DNA of 6,134 bases from Minisyncoccota bacterium. GTDB taxonomy: Bacteria > Patescibacteriota > Minisyncoccia > UBA6257 > 1-14-0-10-40-38. The translations under genes were made by a program, and so were the position numbers. The notes below the pieces were generated by a model that did no database searches, was not told the DNA's origin, and worked only from the letters and a program-made list of their open reading frames with translations. This document shows positions 1 through 5,302 of the stretch, one piece after another (position 1 is the stretch's first letter; each line of letters opens with the position of its first letter). The DNA is taken from NCBI GenBank assembly GCA_020052135.1, contig JAGVPS010000108.1, positions 1 through 6,134 of the forward strand, in the 5' to 3' direction.

Positions 1-25
1 CGCCCAGGAACTTGAAGAGCTTCAT
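1..25 (-). CDS. 5' end of a gene leaving the window (unidentified product)
   Basis: Only eight codons are visible, reading MKLFKFLG before the window ends, so no function can be given. The start is supported by context rather than by the protein: a GGAGA Shine-Dalgarno sequence (positions 32-36, read on the minus strand) lies six bases before the ATG at 25-23. A near-consensus promoter lies about 135 bases upstream on the same strand. An alternative ATG at 39-37 in another frame has no comparable ribosome binding site. The opposite strand also has a short open tail (positions 2-40), which I consider less likely. Confidence 0.5.
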
Positions 26-152
26 GTGAAGTCTCCATGAGGAATTGCGAACGCAGAAAAACGAATGGGGCCGCTCGCGAAAACCCCAATCCCGAAACAA
101 TGCGGTGTGCTGTCGACTGATCGGTTATTACTAACCTATGTCGAAGAGCTTG
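26..152 (-). promoter_or_regulatory. Structured 5' leader upstream of the gene at 1-25
   Basis: About 127 bases separate the predicted transcription start (near 152) from the ATG at 25, long for a compact genome. Pairings seen: a 5-bp helix 113-117 with 140-144 that encloses a hairpin, 123-127 with 132-136; and a helix 41-46 with 88-93 (one G-U pair) that encloses a GGGG/CCCC helix, 67-70 with 84-87. The ribosome binding site at 32-36 lies just downstream of the last helix. It could be a regulatory leader (riboswitch or protein-binding), but I recognise no known class. Confidence 0.35.
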
Positions 153-158
153 CTTTAA

Positions 159-187
159 ATGATATAGTATTGCGAAATATATGTCAA
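159..187 (-). promoter_or_regulatory. Sigma70-type promoter, minus strand
   Basis: On the minus strand a perfect -35 box TTGACA (182-187) and a -10 box TATCAT (159-164, five of six consensus bases) are separated by exactly 17 bases. Transcription would start near 152 and run toward position 1, driving the gene at 1-25. It lies just downstream of the terminator at 244-260, as expected for the start of a new transcription unit. It is the best promoter match I found in the window. Confidence 0.7.
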
Positions 188-235
188 GCCCCCTGGGTAC
201 TAACCTTTATAGGCGAAGGTTTGCCATATTGAGAA

Positions 236-260
236 TATAAAATACCCCTTACATAGGGGT
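236..260 (-). terminator. Intrinsic terminator
   Basis: A 6-bp stem, ACCCCT/AGGGGT (244-249 with 255-260) with a 5-nt loop, is followed on the minus strand by ATTTTAT. On the plus strand it is also followed by four T, so it could work in both directions. On the minus strand it ends the candidate RNA at 236-470 and insulates it from the promoter at 159-187. Confidence 0.6.
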
Positions 261-283
261 TTTCCTGCAATATAGATATTAGG

Positions 284-323
284 GTGGGTTCGTGGGGCAA
301 GCCGTGCCGCCCCACGAACCCAC
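284..323. repeat. Perfect 15-bp inverted repeat with 10-nt loop
   Basis: The arms 284-298 and 309-323 (starting GTGGGTTCGTGGGGC) are perfectly complementary. No T-run follows on either strand, so it is not a terminator by itself. It fits best as the strongest helix of the candidate RNA, or as a small palindromic repeat inserted there. Confidence 0.7.
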
Positions 324-470
324 TTGCCAAAGACCGAAGGCTCTCGATCTTCAGGCCGTCGAGGTGTCGCGCGTGACCTCGATGAACTCGCTGAAACGCC
401 GCCTGGTGGTCATGATTGACCTCCGTCGCCTTGTGACCTGCAACCAGGTTTCTCCCTAGCACTGCAGGTT

Positions 471-645
471 AATGAAAACTATAGCACTTATGAAAATTAT
501 CCGCAAAAAAACGATGTGGATATGTTAGCGAGCAATCAATTTCAAAAACTCCGGTTCTTCGAGTATTGTAATGCCGAGCTTTTTTGCCCACGCACCAAAG
601 CAAAGCTTGGTGCGGGACTTCGCTCTGCCTGCTGGTATTTCTTCA
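471..645. other. Non-coding spacer after ligA, with one stem-loop
   Basis: I see no gene here. An 8-bp stem, CGCACCAA/TTGGTGCG (591-598 with 607-614, 8-nt loop), lies 32 bases past the ligA stop codon. On the minus strand it is followed by GTGGGCAAAAAAG, which has no T-run, so it is not a canonical intrinsic terminator. It may protect or end the ligA mRNA, or be a small palindromic repeat. The 470-side of the spacer holds the candidate promoter at 478-506. Confidence 0.45.
478..506 (-). promoter_or_regulatory. Candidate promoter for the structured RNA
   Basis: On the minus strand a -10 box TATAGT (478-483) lies 17 bases from TTGCGG (501-506), which keeps the TTG of the -35 consensus. Transcription would begin near A470, one base before the closing helix of the candidate RNA. 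The -35 match is weak; the position is what makes it credible. Confidence 0.4.
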
Positions 646-2694
646 TTATTTTATTATTTTCAAGAATTGCTCTTCGTTCAAAATTTGCACTCCCAATCGC
701 TTCGCCTTTTCTGCTTTTGATCCTGGTTCATTCCCTACTACTACATAGTTCGTCTTTGTGCTTACGGTTTCTGAAACATCGCCGCCCAACGCGCGGATTT
801 TTTCTTTTGCCTCTTCGCGTGAAAGTGACGCAAGCGTACCCGTGAGGACAAAAGTGGCGCCGGAAAGCTTTCCGGCGGTAACCGGTAATTGCCCGCCTGC
901 CGGCGAGGCAGGGTAACTGGCAATTTTGATTCCTGCACGATCAAGCTTTTCCATCAGTCTTTCATTTTTATTATTGTGAAACCATTGAAAGATGCTCTCG
1001 GAAACCCGCGGACCAATGTCCTTGATTTTTTGTAAATCGTCTAATGTAACGTGGCTAAAGTATTCAAAAACATCCTTTGGCTTTATTGTTGGTTTAGAAA
1101 TTACGCCAGAAAGGGCGATTGCCGTCTCCTCTCCTACGTGGAGAATGCCTAATGCAAAAATAAATTTGGGAAGCGTGATATGTTTCTTTGCCTCGATTTC
1201 GGAAATAATATTTTCGGCTGACTTTTCTCCAAACCGCTCCAATACTTCTATATCTCCTTTTTTAACATCAAAAATATCCGCGCCATCCGCGATAAGACTT
1301 TCGTCAATGAACCGGTCAATAATCTTTGGCCCCAACCCCTCGATATTAAACGCGCCCCGAGAAACAAAGTGGTAGAGCGATTCTCTCTGACGCGCTCCGC
1401 AGGAAGAATTCGAGCAGTGGATAAGCACTCCATCCCGAGCAAGAGGCGATCCGTCAAATGGACACTTCGAGGGAAAATGGAATGCTTTTTCTTTACCCGT
1501 ACGAAGTTCCGGCAACACCTTAATAATTTTTGGGATAACGTCTCCGGCGCGCGACACAATAACCGTGTCTCCTATTTTTAGTCCGAGACGCTTAATTTCA
1601 TCTTCATTGTGAAGCGTTGCATGAGAAATAGTCACGCCACCCACCCGCACGGGCCGAAGATTCGCAAGCGGAGTCAAAACGCCAGTCCGGCCAATTTGGA
1701 CTTTGATGCTCTCGACAATCGTCGTTGTTTCTTTTGCGCCAAACTTAAAGGCGATGGCTCCCCGCGGGGCTTTGCCCGTTACCCCGCCTGCCACAAAATC
1801 CGCATTACTATTCACAATTATAACCACTCCATCGATCTCATACGGCAGTTTCTCGCGTTTTTTTCCAATCATCTCGCGATAAGCAAAAACTTCCTCTAAG
1901 GAACGGACTTCTTTGGTGTCCGGATTGGTTTTAAATCCCCACGACTTCAACAGTTCATGCTCTTCAGCGTGAGTTTTTTGCCCCAGCTCCGTTACAATGC
2001 CATATTGATATGAATCGAGTTTGCGGGACGCCATAATCTTCGAATCAAGCTGGCGCACGGACCCCGCCGCTACATTCCGCGGGTTTGCATAGGCTTTCAA
2101 TCCTTTCTTTTCCTGCTCGGCATTGATTCGTGCAAAGTCTTTTTTCGTCAAAAATACTTCGCCGCGGACTACTAATCGTTTGGGAATTCTTATTTTTTCA
2201 TTTTCGGCTTTCAACCGAAGAGGAATGGCGTCAACTGTTTTCAAATTCTGCGTTACATCCTCCCCCACCATGCCATCGCCGCGCGTAGACCCTTGCATAA
2301 ACACTCCGTCTTCATACACAAGCTCGATCGCAAGCCCATCAATTTTCGGTTCGCAATAAAATGTAGGCGGTACTTTGTTATCTAAAAAATTTTCAAGCCG
2401 CGTAAACCACGCGCGTACGTCCTCCTCGGAAAACGCGTCATTCAGGGATATCATCGGCGTTTCGTGACGTACCTTCTTAAATTCCTCCAAAGGAGCTCCG
2501 CCTACCCGCTGGGTGGGCGAATCCGTTGTTATGAGATCAGGAAATTGCTGTTCCAAATCAAACAATTCTTTTTTCAAGCTATCAAGCGCTTCATCGGAAA
2601 TAAGCGACTCATCGCGCACGTGATACGCTTCACGATATCGGTTAATAGCGACTCGAAGTTCGCGGATACGCTCTTTTGCTCTCTCTTTGTGCAT
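646..2694 (-). CDS. ligA: NAD-dependent DNA ligase LigA
   Basis: Seals nicks in duplex DNA using NAD+ during replication and repair. The 682 residues match the usual full length, with the full domain order: N-terminal NAD-binding Ia domain (1-70), adenylation domain with active-site Lys117 in CEPKIDG (114-120), EIDGVVI (286-292) and FKF (316-318), OB fold (about 322-405), zinc finger (411-432), helix-hairpin-helix region (about 440-590) and C-terminal BRCT (about 607-681, with FVLTGTL). Two oddities: the second zinc-finger cysteine is Asp414 (C411, D414, C427, C432), and residues 594-606 (YPASPAGGQLPVT) come from a DNA repeat also found in the PilW-like gene. The repeat falls in the HhH-BRCT linker, where length varies in this family. 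ATG at 2694 gives the expected N-terminus but has no Shine-Dalgarno sequence; a -10 box six bases upstream suggests a leaderless mRNA. Confidence 0.97.
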   Translation of the reverse strand: MHKERAKERIRELRVAINRYREAYHVRDESLISDEALDSLKKELFDLEQQFPDLITTDSPTQRVGGAPLEEFKKVRHETPMISLNDAFSEEDVRAWFTRLENFLDNKVPPTFYCEPKIDGLAIELVYEDGVFMQGSTRGDGMVGEDVTQNLKTVDAIPLRLKAENEKIRIPKRLVVRGEVFLTKKDFARINAEQEKKGLKAYANPRNVAAGSVRQLDSKIMASRKLDSYQYGIVTELGQKTHAEEHELLKSWGFKTNPDTKEVRSLEEVFAYREMIGKKREKLPYEIDGVVIIVNSNADFVAGGVTGKAPRGAIAFKFGAKETTTIVESIKVQIGRTGVLTPLANLRPVRVGGVTISHATLHNEDEIKRLGLKIGDTVIVSRAGDVIPKIIKVLPELRTGKEKAFHFPSKCPFDGSPLARDGVLIHCSNSSCGARQRESLYHFVSRGAFNIEGLGPKIIDRFIDESLIADGADIFDVKKGDIEVLERFGEKSAENIISEIEAKKHITLPKFIFALGILHVGEETAIALSGVISKPTIKPKDVFEYFSHVTLDDLQKIKDIGPRVSESIFQWFHNNKNERLMEKLDRAGIKIASYPASPAGGQLPVTAGKLSGATFVLTGTLASLSREEAKEKIRALGGDVSETVSTKTNYVVVGNEPGSKAEKAKRLGVQILNEEQFLKIIK
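877..925 (-). repeat. 49-bp coding repeat, copy 1 (inside ligA)
   Basis: Matches 3883-3931 at 46 of 49 positions in the same orientation and the same reading frame, encoding YPASPAGGQLPVT in both. The core (892-912) is 21 bp, GC-rich and palindromic (CCTGCC/GGCAGG arms around GGCGA). It sits inside AT-rich ATTACC-type flanks. On the gene strand all three frames through it are open; the other strand has TAA stops in the flanks. Confidence 0.9.
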
Positions 2695-2697
2695 GCA

Positions 2698-2745
2698 TCA
2701 AGTATAAAGCAAAGCTTCAAAAAGAAAACGGTTCATGAAGCCCAT
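2698..2745 (-). other. Possible 15-residue upstream ORF before ligA
   Basis: ATG at 2745-2743 has a Shine-Dalgarno-like AAAGGA five bases before it and reads MGFMNRFLFEALLYT to a TGA at 2700-2698, three bases before the ligA ATG and in its frame. If transcripts start upstream of it, ligA could be translated by reinitiation after this short frame. It overlaps the -10 box proposed for ligA, so the two ideas are alternatives. Such short frames arise easily by chance. Confidence 0.2.
2701..2729 (-). promoter_or_regulatory. Candidate ligA promoter giving a leaderless mRNA
   Basis: On the minus strand TATACT (2701-2706, five of six -10 consensus bases) lies six bases before the ligA ATG, so transcription would start at or next to the A of the start codon. 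The -35 region at 17-bp spacing, GTTTTC (2724-2729), is a poor match. Absence of a Shine-Dalgarno sequence before the ATG agrees with leaderless translation. Confidence 0.4.
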
Positions 2746-2794
2746 TATTATCCTTTCTTGCGACCGCGCTAAGAAATAGTTGAAGTAAAAGAAC

Positions 2795-2834
2795 AATACT
2801 ATGATAACGTCCGATCGGACGTTATCATAGTATT
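2795..2834 (-). terminator. Perfect 40-bp palindrome; probable terminator of the pilin operon
   Basis: Arms 2795-2814 and 2815-2834 are exact reverse complements with no spacer, centred on CCGATCGG. It begins 30 bases past the stop of the last pilin gene. On the minus strand it is followed by GTTCTTTTACTT, moderately T-rich, so it could form a 20-bp stem minus a small loop and terminate transcription before ligA. Perfect symmetry over 40 bp exceeds what a terminator needs, so an operator or a palindromic mobile repeat remains possible. Confidence 0.55.
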
Positions 2835-2864
2835 TCAAAGAAATTTTAAAGTGCAAAAGATTTT

Positions 2865-3362
2865 TTAGAAAAAGATGCCGAACGCGCGCGTTGATTTACC
2901 TGCCTGCCCCGCGGCCTTAATACAATCTGCAGTAGAGATGTCCGCAGTCGGAACATGCGTACCCGAACCGCAATCGGTTTCTATAATAAGCTTATAGGTG
3001 GCGTTGTTAAAAAATTCGGGGAGCACGGGCGGAGTTTGGTCATCGGCAAATTGTTTCGCGAGAGCATCGCAAAAACCAGAATCCTTAAGATCATTCCCGG
3101 GATATCCGCCAGGAACAACCGGCGAACCGCCGTTGCACCGAAACACCACAAAGAGCGCGCGTTCTGTTGCGGCATCCGCGGCAAAAACCGCCTTAGCGGC
3201 ATCCGCAATGTTTGTCACCTGCCGCAACTGGTAGTTCATGAGAAGCCCCGCAATCGCGGTCACGCTCAAAAAAAGCGCGGAAATAACAAGCACCGTGAAG
3301 AGCATGATCTGCCCATTCCGATTTTTGGTAATTAGTAATTGGTAATTAGTAATTAGTGCCAT
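2865..3362 (-). CDS. PilX/GspK-like minor pilin, last gene of the pilin operon
   Basis: Probable minor component of a type IV pilus or pseudopilus. 165 residues: N-terminus MALITNYQLLITKNRNG, then one hydrophobic helix (about 18-42) continuing into a helix with MNYQLRQVTNIADAAKAVFAADA (42-64), as in PilX-like proteins, then a small ectodomain with four cysteines (76, 98, 131, 147). A G17|Q18 site is possible, but the usual Glu at +5 is Phe22; its lack is known for the tip subunits PilX and GspK. I chose ATG 3362: it lies four bases after the stop of the PilW-like gene, with GAGGA upstream (3373-3377), whereas the in-frame extension to 3416 only overlaps that gene. Most of the first 12 residues come from an AT-rich tandem repeat. 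The assignment rests on N-terminal style and operon position, not on ectodomain similarity. Confidence 0.7.
   Translation of the reverse strand: MALITNYQLLITKNRNGQIMLFTVLVISALFLSVTAIAGLLMNYQLRQVTNIADAAKAVFAADAATERALFVVFRCNGGSPVVPGGYPGNDLKDSGFCDALAKQFADDQTPPVLPEFFNNATYKLIIETDCGSGTHVPTADISTADCIKAAGQAGKSTRAFGIFF
3327..3354 (-). repeat. 14-bp AT-rich tandem repeat in the start of the PilX-like gene
   Basis: GGTAATTAGTAATT occurs twice in perfect tandem (3327-3340 and 3341-3354) and continues partly to 3358. Read on the minus strand it encodes LITNYQLLIT. The same ATTACC/ATTACT-type wording flanks the GC-rich core of the 49-bp repeat, where it gives PITNY and QLPVT, so the elements look related. 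Confidence 0.85.
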
Positions 3363-3366
3363 ATGT

Positions 3367-3948
3367 TTAGTTTCCTCGCGCGCTGACCGTTGTTTGGATA
3401 TCTGTGCGGCCGCCATACGTATCGGAAGACGCTGACTTTACGCCAAGCCGAATAGTAACGCGCAGAGGCCAGGGGTCTCCTCCGGTTCCTTCATCCACTA
3501 CAAAAGAGAGACGGTCAACAACCGCCTTATTTCCTGTTAAAGCAACAAAATCACCAAAGCTAGAAATGTCTGCGCAGTTTCCTTCCAAAAAGCACACTCC
3601 ACGCTCAAGTATGCCGTCTACTGAGAGACCATAAGCAATCGTATCGCTCTGCGCATTAGTAAAGATAAGCGCGCTTCCAGAAACGGAAAAATCTTCGCCG
3701 GTGCGGATCTCACGCGCCATTTGTTCAAGCGCCAAGCTCACGTTGTCATTGATAGCCATAAACCCAACCAGGCTCCGCTCCGCGCGAAGCGAGCCGATAA
3801 AAATTCCCACCACCATTCCCAAGACGCTCACAAAAATTCCCATCGAAACCAAAAGCTCGACGATAGTAAAACCGGAGCGGCGGGTAACTGGTAATTGCCC
3901 GCCTGCCGGCGAGGCAGGGTAATTGGTAATTGGAAATTTGTTTTTCAT
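3367..3948 (-). CDS. PilW-like minor prepilin with repeat-derived leader
   Basis: A type IV pilus/pseudopilus minor subunit, probably part of the priming tip complex. 193 residues: leader 1-26 ending RRSG, cleavage site G26|F27, Glu31 at +5 (GFTIVELLVS), hydrophobic helix to about 52, then ALEQMAREIRTG (73-84), the signature I associate with PilW-like proteins, and a C-terminal QTTVSARGN. Two cysteines (119, 125) could form a disulfide. Residues 10-22 of the leader are YPASPAGGQLPVT, identical to a stretch of LigA and encoded by the same repeat. ATG 3948 is the only plausible start: no ATG, GTG or TTG codon lies between it and the cleavage site. No Shine-Dalgarno sequence precedes it; the 34-base gap to the PilV-like gene is AT-rich and repeat-like. 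Confidence 0.85.
   Translation of the reverse strand: MKNKFPITNYPASPAGGQLPVTRRSGFTIVELLVSMGIFVSVLGMVVGIFIGSLRAERSLVGFMAINDNVSLALEQMAREIRTGEDFSVSGSALIFTNAQSDTIAYGLSVDGILERGVCFLEGNCADISSFGDFVALTGNKAVVDRLSFVVDEGTGGDPWPLRVTIRLGVKSASSDTYGGRTDIQTTVSARGN
3883..3931 (-). repeat. 49-bp coding repeat, copy 2 (inside the PilW-like leader)
   Basis: Partner of 877-925, with three C/T differences over 49 bp. Its GC-rich 21-bp core is 3898-3918. Removing those 21 bases would leave an uninterrupted frame NYQLPVT, very like the NYQLLIT of the neighbouring PilX-like protein. This suggests the GC core was inserted, seven codons long, into an older AT-rich repeat. Confidence 0.9.
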
Positions 3949-3982
3949 TAGAAATTAGATATTGGAAATTAGGAATTTTTTT

Positions 3983-4633
3983 CTATGGTATTCTCCACGG
4001 CAAAAAATGGTCTTGAAGCTGGACCACGAATGATCCCCCGCGCGACTCCCAGCCGACTGCGGATGTTATTCTAAATTCAAGAGGGGCGGGTAAGTCTTTA
4101 TAATTGCCAAGAACATTGTATTCGTCTGGCGCGTCAATGATAATTAGCCGTTTAAATTTGGTTATCAGAGCACTCGTACCTAAGTTATAGCCATATATGC
4201 CACCAGCACTTTCATCAAATTGAATGAAGTCTCCGCATCCTGATTCTGGTTTAAAAAGTTTTCGCACTGCTCCTTCGGTGGGCCCTCCGACAGGAAACGA
4301 GCATGCCGGAGTAAAAGTTTTGCTATCAAAATTTACTTGATACACTCCTGGCGCAAGCGCGGCAAAGTCAGTAGCGCTGTAGAACTCTTTACTCCCCGGA
4401 TTGTTCGCGGACTCAAGTAAAAATCCTCGGTCAAAAATGTTCTTTGCAACCTCAATACCCTCCGAGGCGAGATAGGTCGCGATATACTGTTCGGCATTCA
4501 CGCGATTCAAGCTAAGCGCACGATTCACGAGCGTGAAAATACCAAGAAGACTCACTACTACAATAGAGATCGAGATCAAAAGCTCAACCATCATTTCTCC
4601 TCGCCTCATGAAAAGATATTTTTTGATTTGCAT
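3983..4633 (-). CDS. PilV-like minor prepilin
   Basis: A type IV pilus/pseudopilus minor subunit. 216 residues: leader MQIKKYLFMRRG, cleavage site G12|E13, Glu17 at +5 (EMMVELLIS), hydrophobic helix to about 35, then ATYLASEGIEVAKNIFDRG (52-70), the pattern typical of PilV-like pilins, and a C-terminus VVQLQDHFLPWRIP. Two ectodomain cysteines (111, 133). The start is six bases after the GspH-like stop. ATG 4609 (leader MRRG) is an equally acceptable start for the mature protein; neither has a clear Shine-Dalgarno sequence. The GAGGAG run before the inner ATGATG is coding sequence for the RRGE site, and starting there would delete the cleavage site. Confidence 0.8.
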   Translation of the reverse strand: MQIKKYLFMRRGEMMVELLISISIVVVSLLGIFTLVNRALSLNRVNAEQYIATYLASEGIEVAKNIFDRGFLLESANNPGSKEFYSATDFAALAPGVYQVNFDSKTFTPACSFPVGGPTEGAVRKLFKPESGCGDFIQFDESAGGIYGYNLGTSALITKFKRLIIIDAPDEYNVLGNYKDLPAPLEFRITSAVGWESRGGSFVVQLQDHFLPWRIP

Positions 4634-4639
4634 GAATAT

Positions 4640-5302
4640 CTAGTTCACATTAACACTACCACCTTTGGTGACGGTTATGACCGACTTTCTTGTTCCATCA
4701 AGTAGTTCAAGTTCTATAACAAACGACGTACCAGAGTTCCCCGGATCAGGCGCAAAAGAAACCTTCGGAGTCGGCGGAGTAAACAAAATATCAACAGCTA
4801 CCGTTGACTGGCAACTTCCCGGAGGGATGCCCGCACAGGTAATCACAAGAGACTTGTCGACATCAAAAACTTGAAATGCCTCATCGCTCCCCACGGTATA
4901 GTCTTTTGAGGCGCCTGCACAGTTCGCACCCGGACCAGCCGGATCAAGATCGCGAAATAAAATGTATTGTCCTCCAATCGGATCCACATGTACCCCCCAC
5001 GCGCACACGCGCTCGGTCACCGAAAGTGCTGGGTAATTCGGATTTCCCGGAGAGGGCTGAAGCGTGGGCTGAAATGCATCGAGCGCAAATGAGCGCGCCT
5101 GGAGCAGTACCCCCACCAATGTTGACTCCTCCTTAAAAAACGCAATCTGCGCTTGTCCTCCATGGGAAGAAAAGATGAGTGAACCGAAAAGAATAGTCGT
5201 TACCGCAATGACTACTAGCGACTCAATGAGAGTGAATCCCTCGGCTACGCTCGGGACAAGTCCTTCGGCTACGCTCGGGATAGGGTCATTTTTTTTAGTC
5301 AT
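4640..5302 (-). CDS. GspH/FimT-like prepilin with repeat-expanded leader
   Basis: A pseudopilin of type IV pilus/type II secretion style. 220 residues: leader 1-22, cleavage site G22|F23, Glu27 at +5 (GFTLIESLVV), hydrophobic helix to about 45, a helix with LLQARSFALDAF (66-77), and a C-terminal strand ending VITVTKGGSVNVN, as in GspH-like proteins. Four ectodomain cysteines (100, 128, 156, 164). ATG 5302 overlaps the prepilin peptidase TGA by four bases (ATGA), suggesting coupled translation. An in-frame extension to 5491 merely overlaps the peptidase. The leader carries PSVAEG twice (residues 9-14 and 17-22), from a 24-bp tandem repeat whose last Gly is the cleavage-site Gly. Confidence 0.85.
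   Translation of the reverse strand: MTKKNDPIPSVAEGLVPSVAEGFTLIESLVVIAVTTILFGSLIFSSHGGQAQIAFFKEESTLVGVLLQARSFALDAFQPTLQPSPGNPNYPALSVTERVCAWGVHVDPIGGQYILFRDLDPAGPGANCAGASKDYTVGSDEAFQVFDVDKSLVITCAGIPPGSCQSTVAVDILFTPPTPKVSFAPDPGNSGTSFVIELELLDGTRKSVITVTKGGSVNVN
5241..5280 (-). repeat. Tandem 24-bp repeat in the GspH-like leader
   Basis: TCGGCTACGCTCGGGA occurs identically at 5241-5256 and 5265-5280, a 24-base period (eight codons). On the gene strand it reads PSVAEGLV then PSVAEGFT. Within each unit CTCGG flanks CTACG as a short direct repeat. It is unrelated in sequence to the 49-bp repeat. Confidence 0.9.

Larger units (their letters stand above)
236..470 (-). ncRNA. Candidate structured small RNA of unknown class, about 230 nt
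   Basis: A GC-rich block between AT-rich flanks, with a candidate promoter just before it (478-506) and an intrinsic terminator at its end (244-260 plus a T-run). Helices read directly: an 8-bp closing helix 461-468 with 264-271 (one G-U); 402-407 with 443-448, abutting hairpin 408-412/417-421; 349-354 with 391-396 (one G-U), enclosing hairpin 359-365/376-382; and a perfect 15-bp stem 284-298/309-323. Together they make a multibranched fold closed by its own ends, directly followed by the terminator. An open frame crosses it (184-462, minus), but it runs through both hairpins and the terminator and into the next promoter box, with no protein family I recognise. The RNase P GAGGAAAGUCC core, tmRNA tRNA-like ends and SRP GGAAGCAGCC loop are absent. 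The class is unknown; function not inferred. Confidence 0.5.

Noticed and set aside
2..40. Plus-strand tail AQELEELHVKSP ending in TGA, as the C-terminus of a gene entering the window
   Set aside because: It looks protein-like, but the opposite strand has a strong promoter, a leader, a well-spaced GGAGA and an ATG here, and every other gene is on the minus strand. Not fully excluded.
184..462. Minus-strand open frame of 92 codons, starting GTG
   Set aside because: It crosses the 15-bp stem-loop, the terminator and the TTGACA box of the next promoter, has no recognisable family, and is better explained by the candidate structured RNA.
236..470. RNase P RNA, tmRNA or SRP RNA
   Set aside because: The RNase P core sequence, the tmRNA tRNA-like ends and the SRP apical loop are not found on either strand.
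2692..2745. Recoding of TGA as glycine (as in Gracilibacteria), fusing the short upstream ORF to ligA
   Set aside because: The prepilin peptidase ends on TGA exactly where the next gene starts, and LigA needs no extra N-terminus, so the standard bacterial code fits.
3363..3416. N-terminal extension of the PilX-like protein
   Set aside because: It overlaps the end of the PilW-like gene; ATG 3362 follows that stop by four bases and has GAGGA upstream.
877..3931. CRISPR array or insertion sequence as the source of the repeats
   Set aside because: The repeats are few, inside genes, without regular spacers, and no transposase, cas gene or integrase is present in the window.
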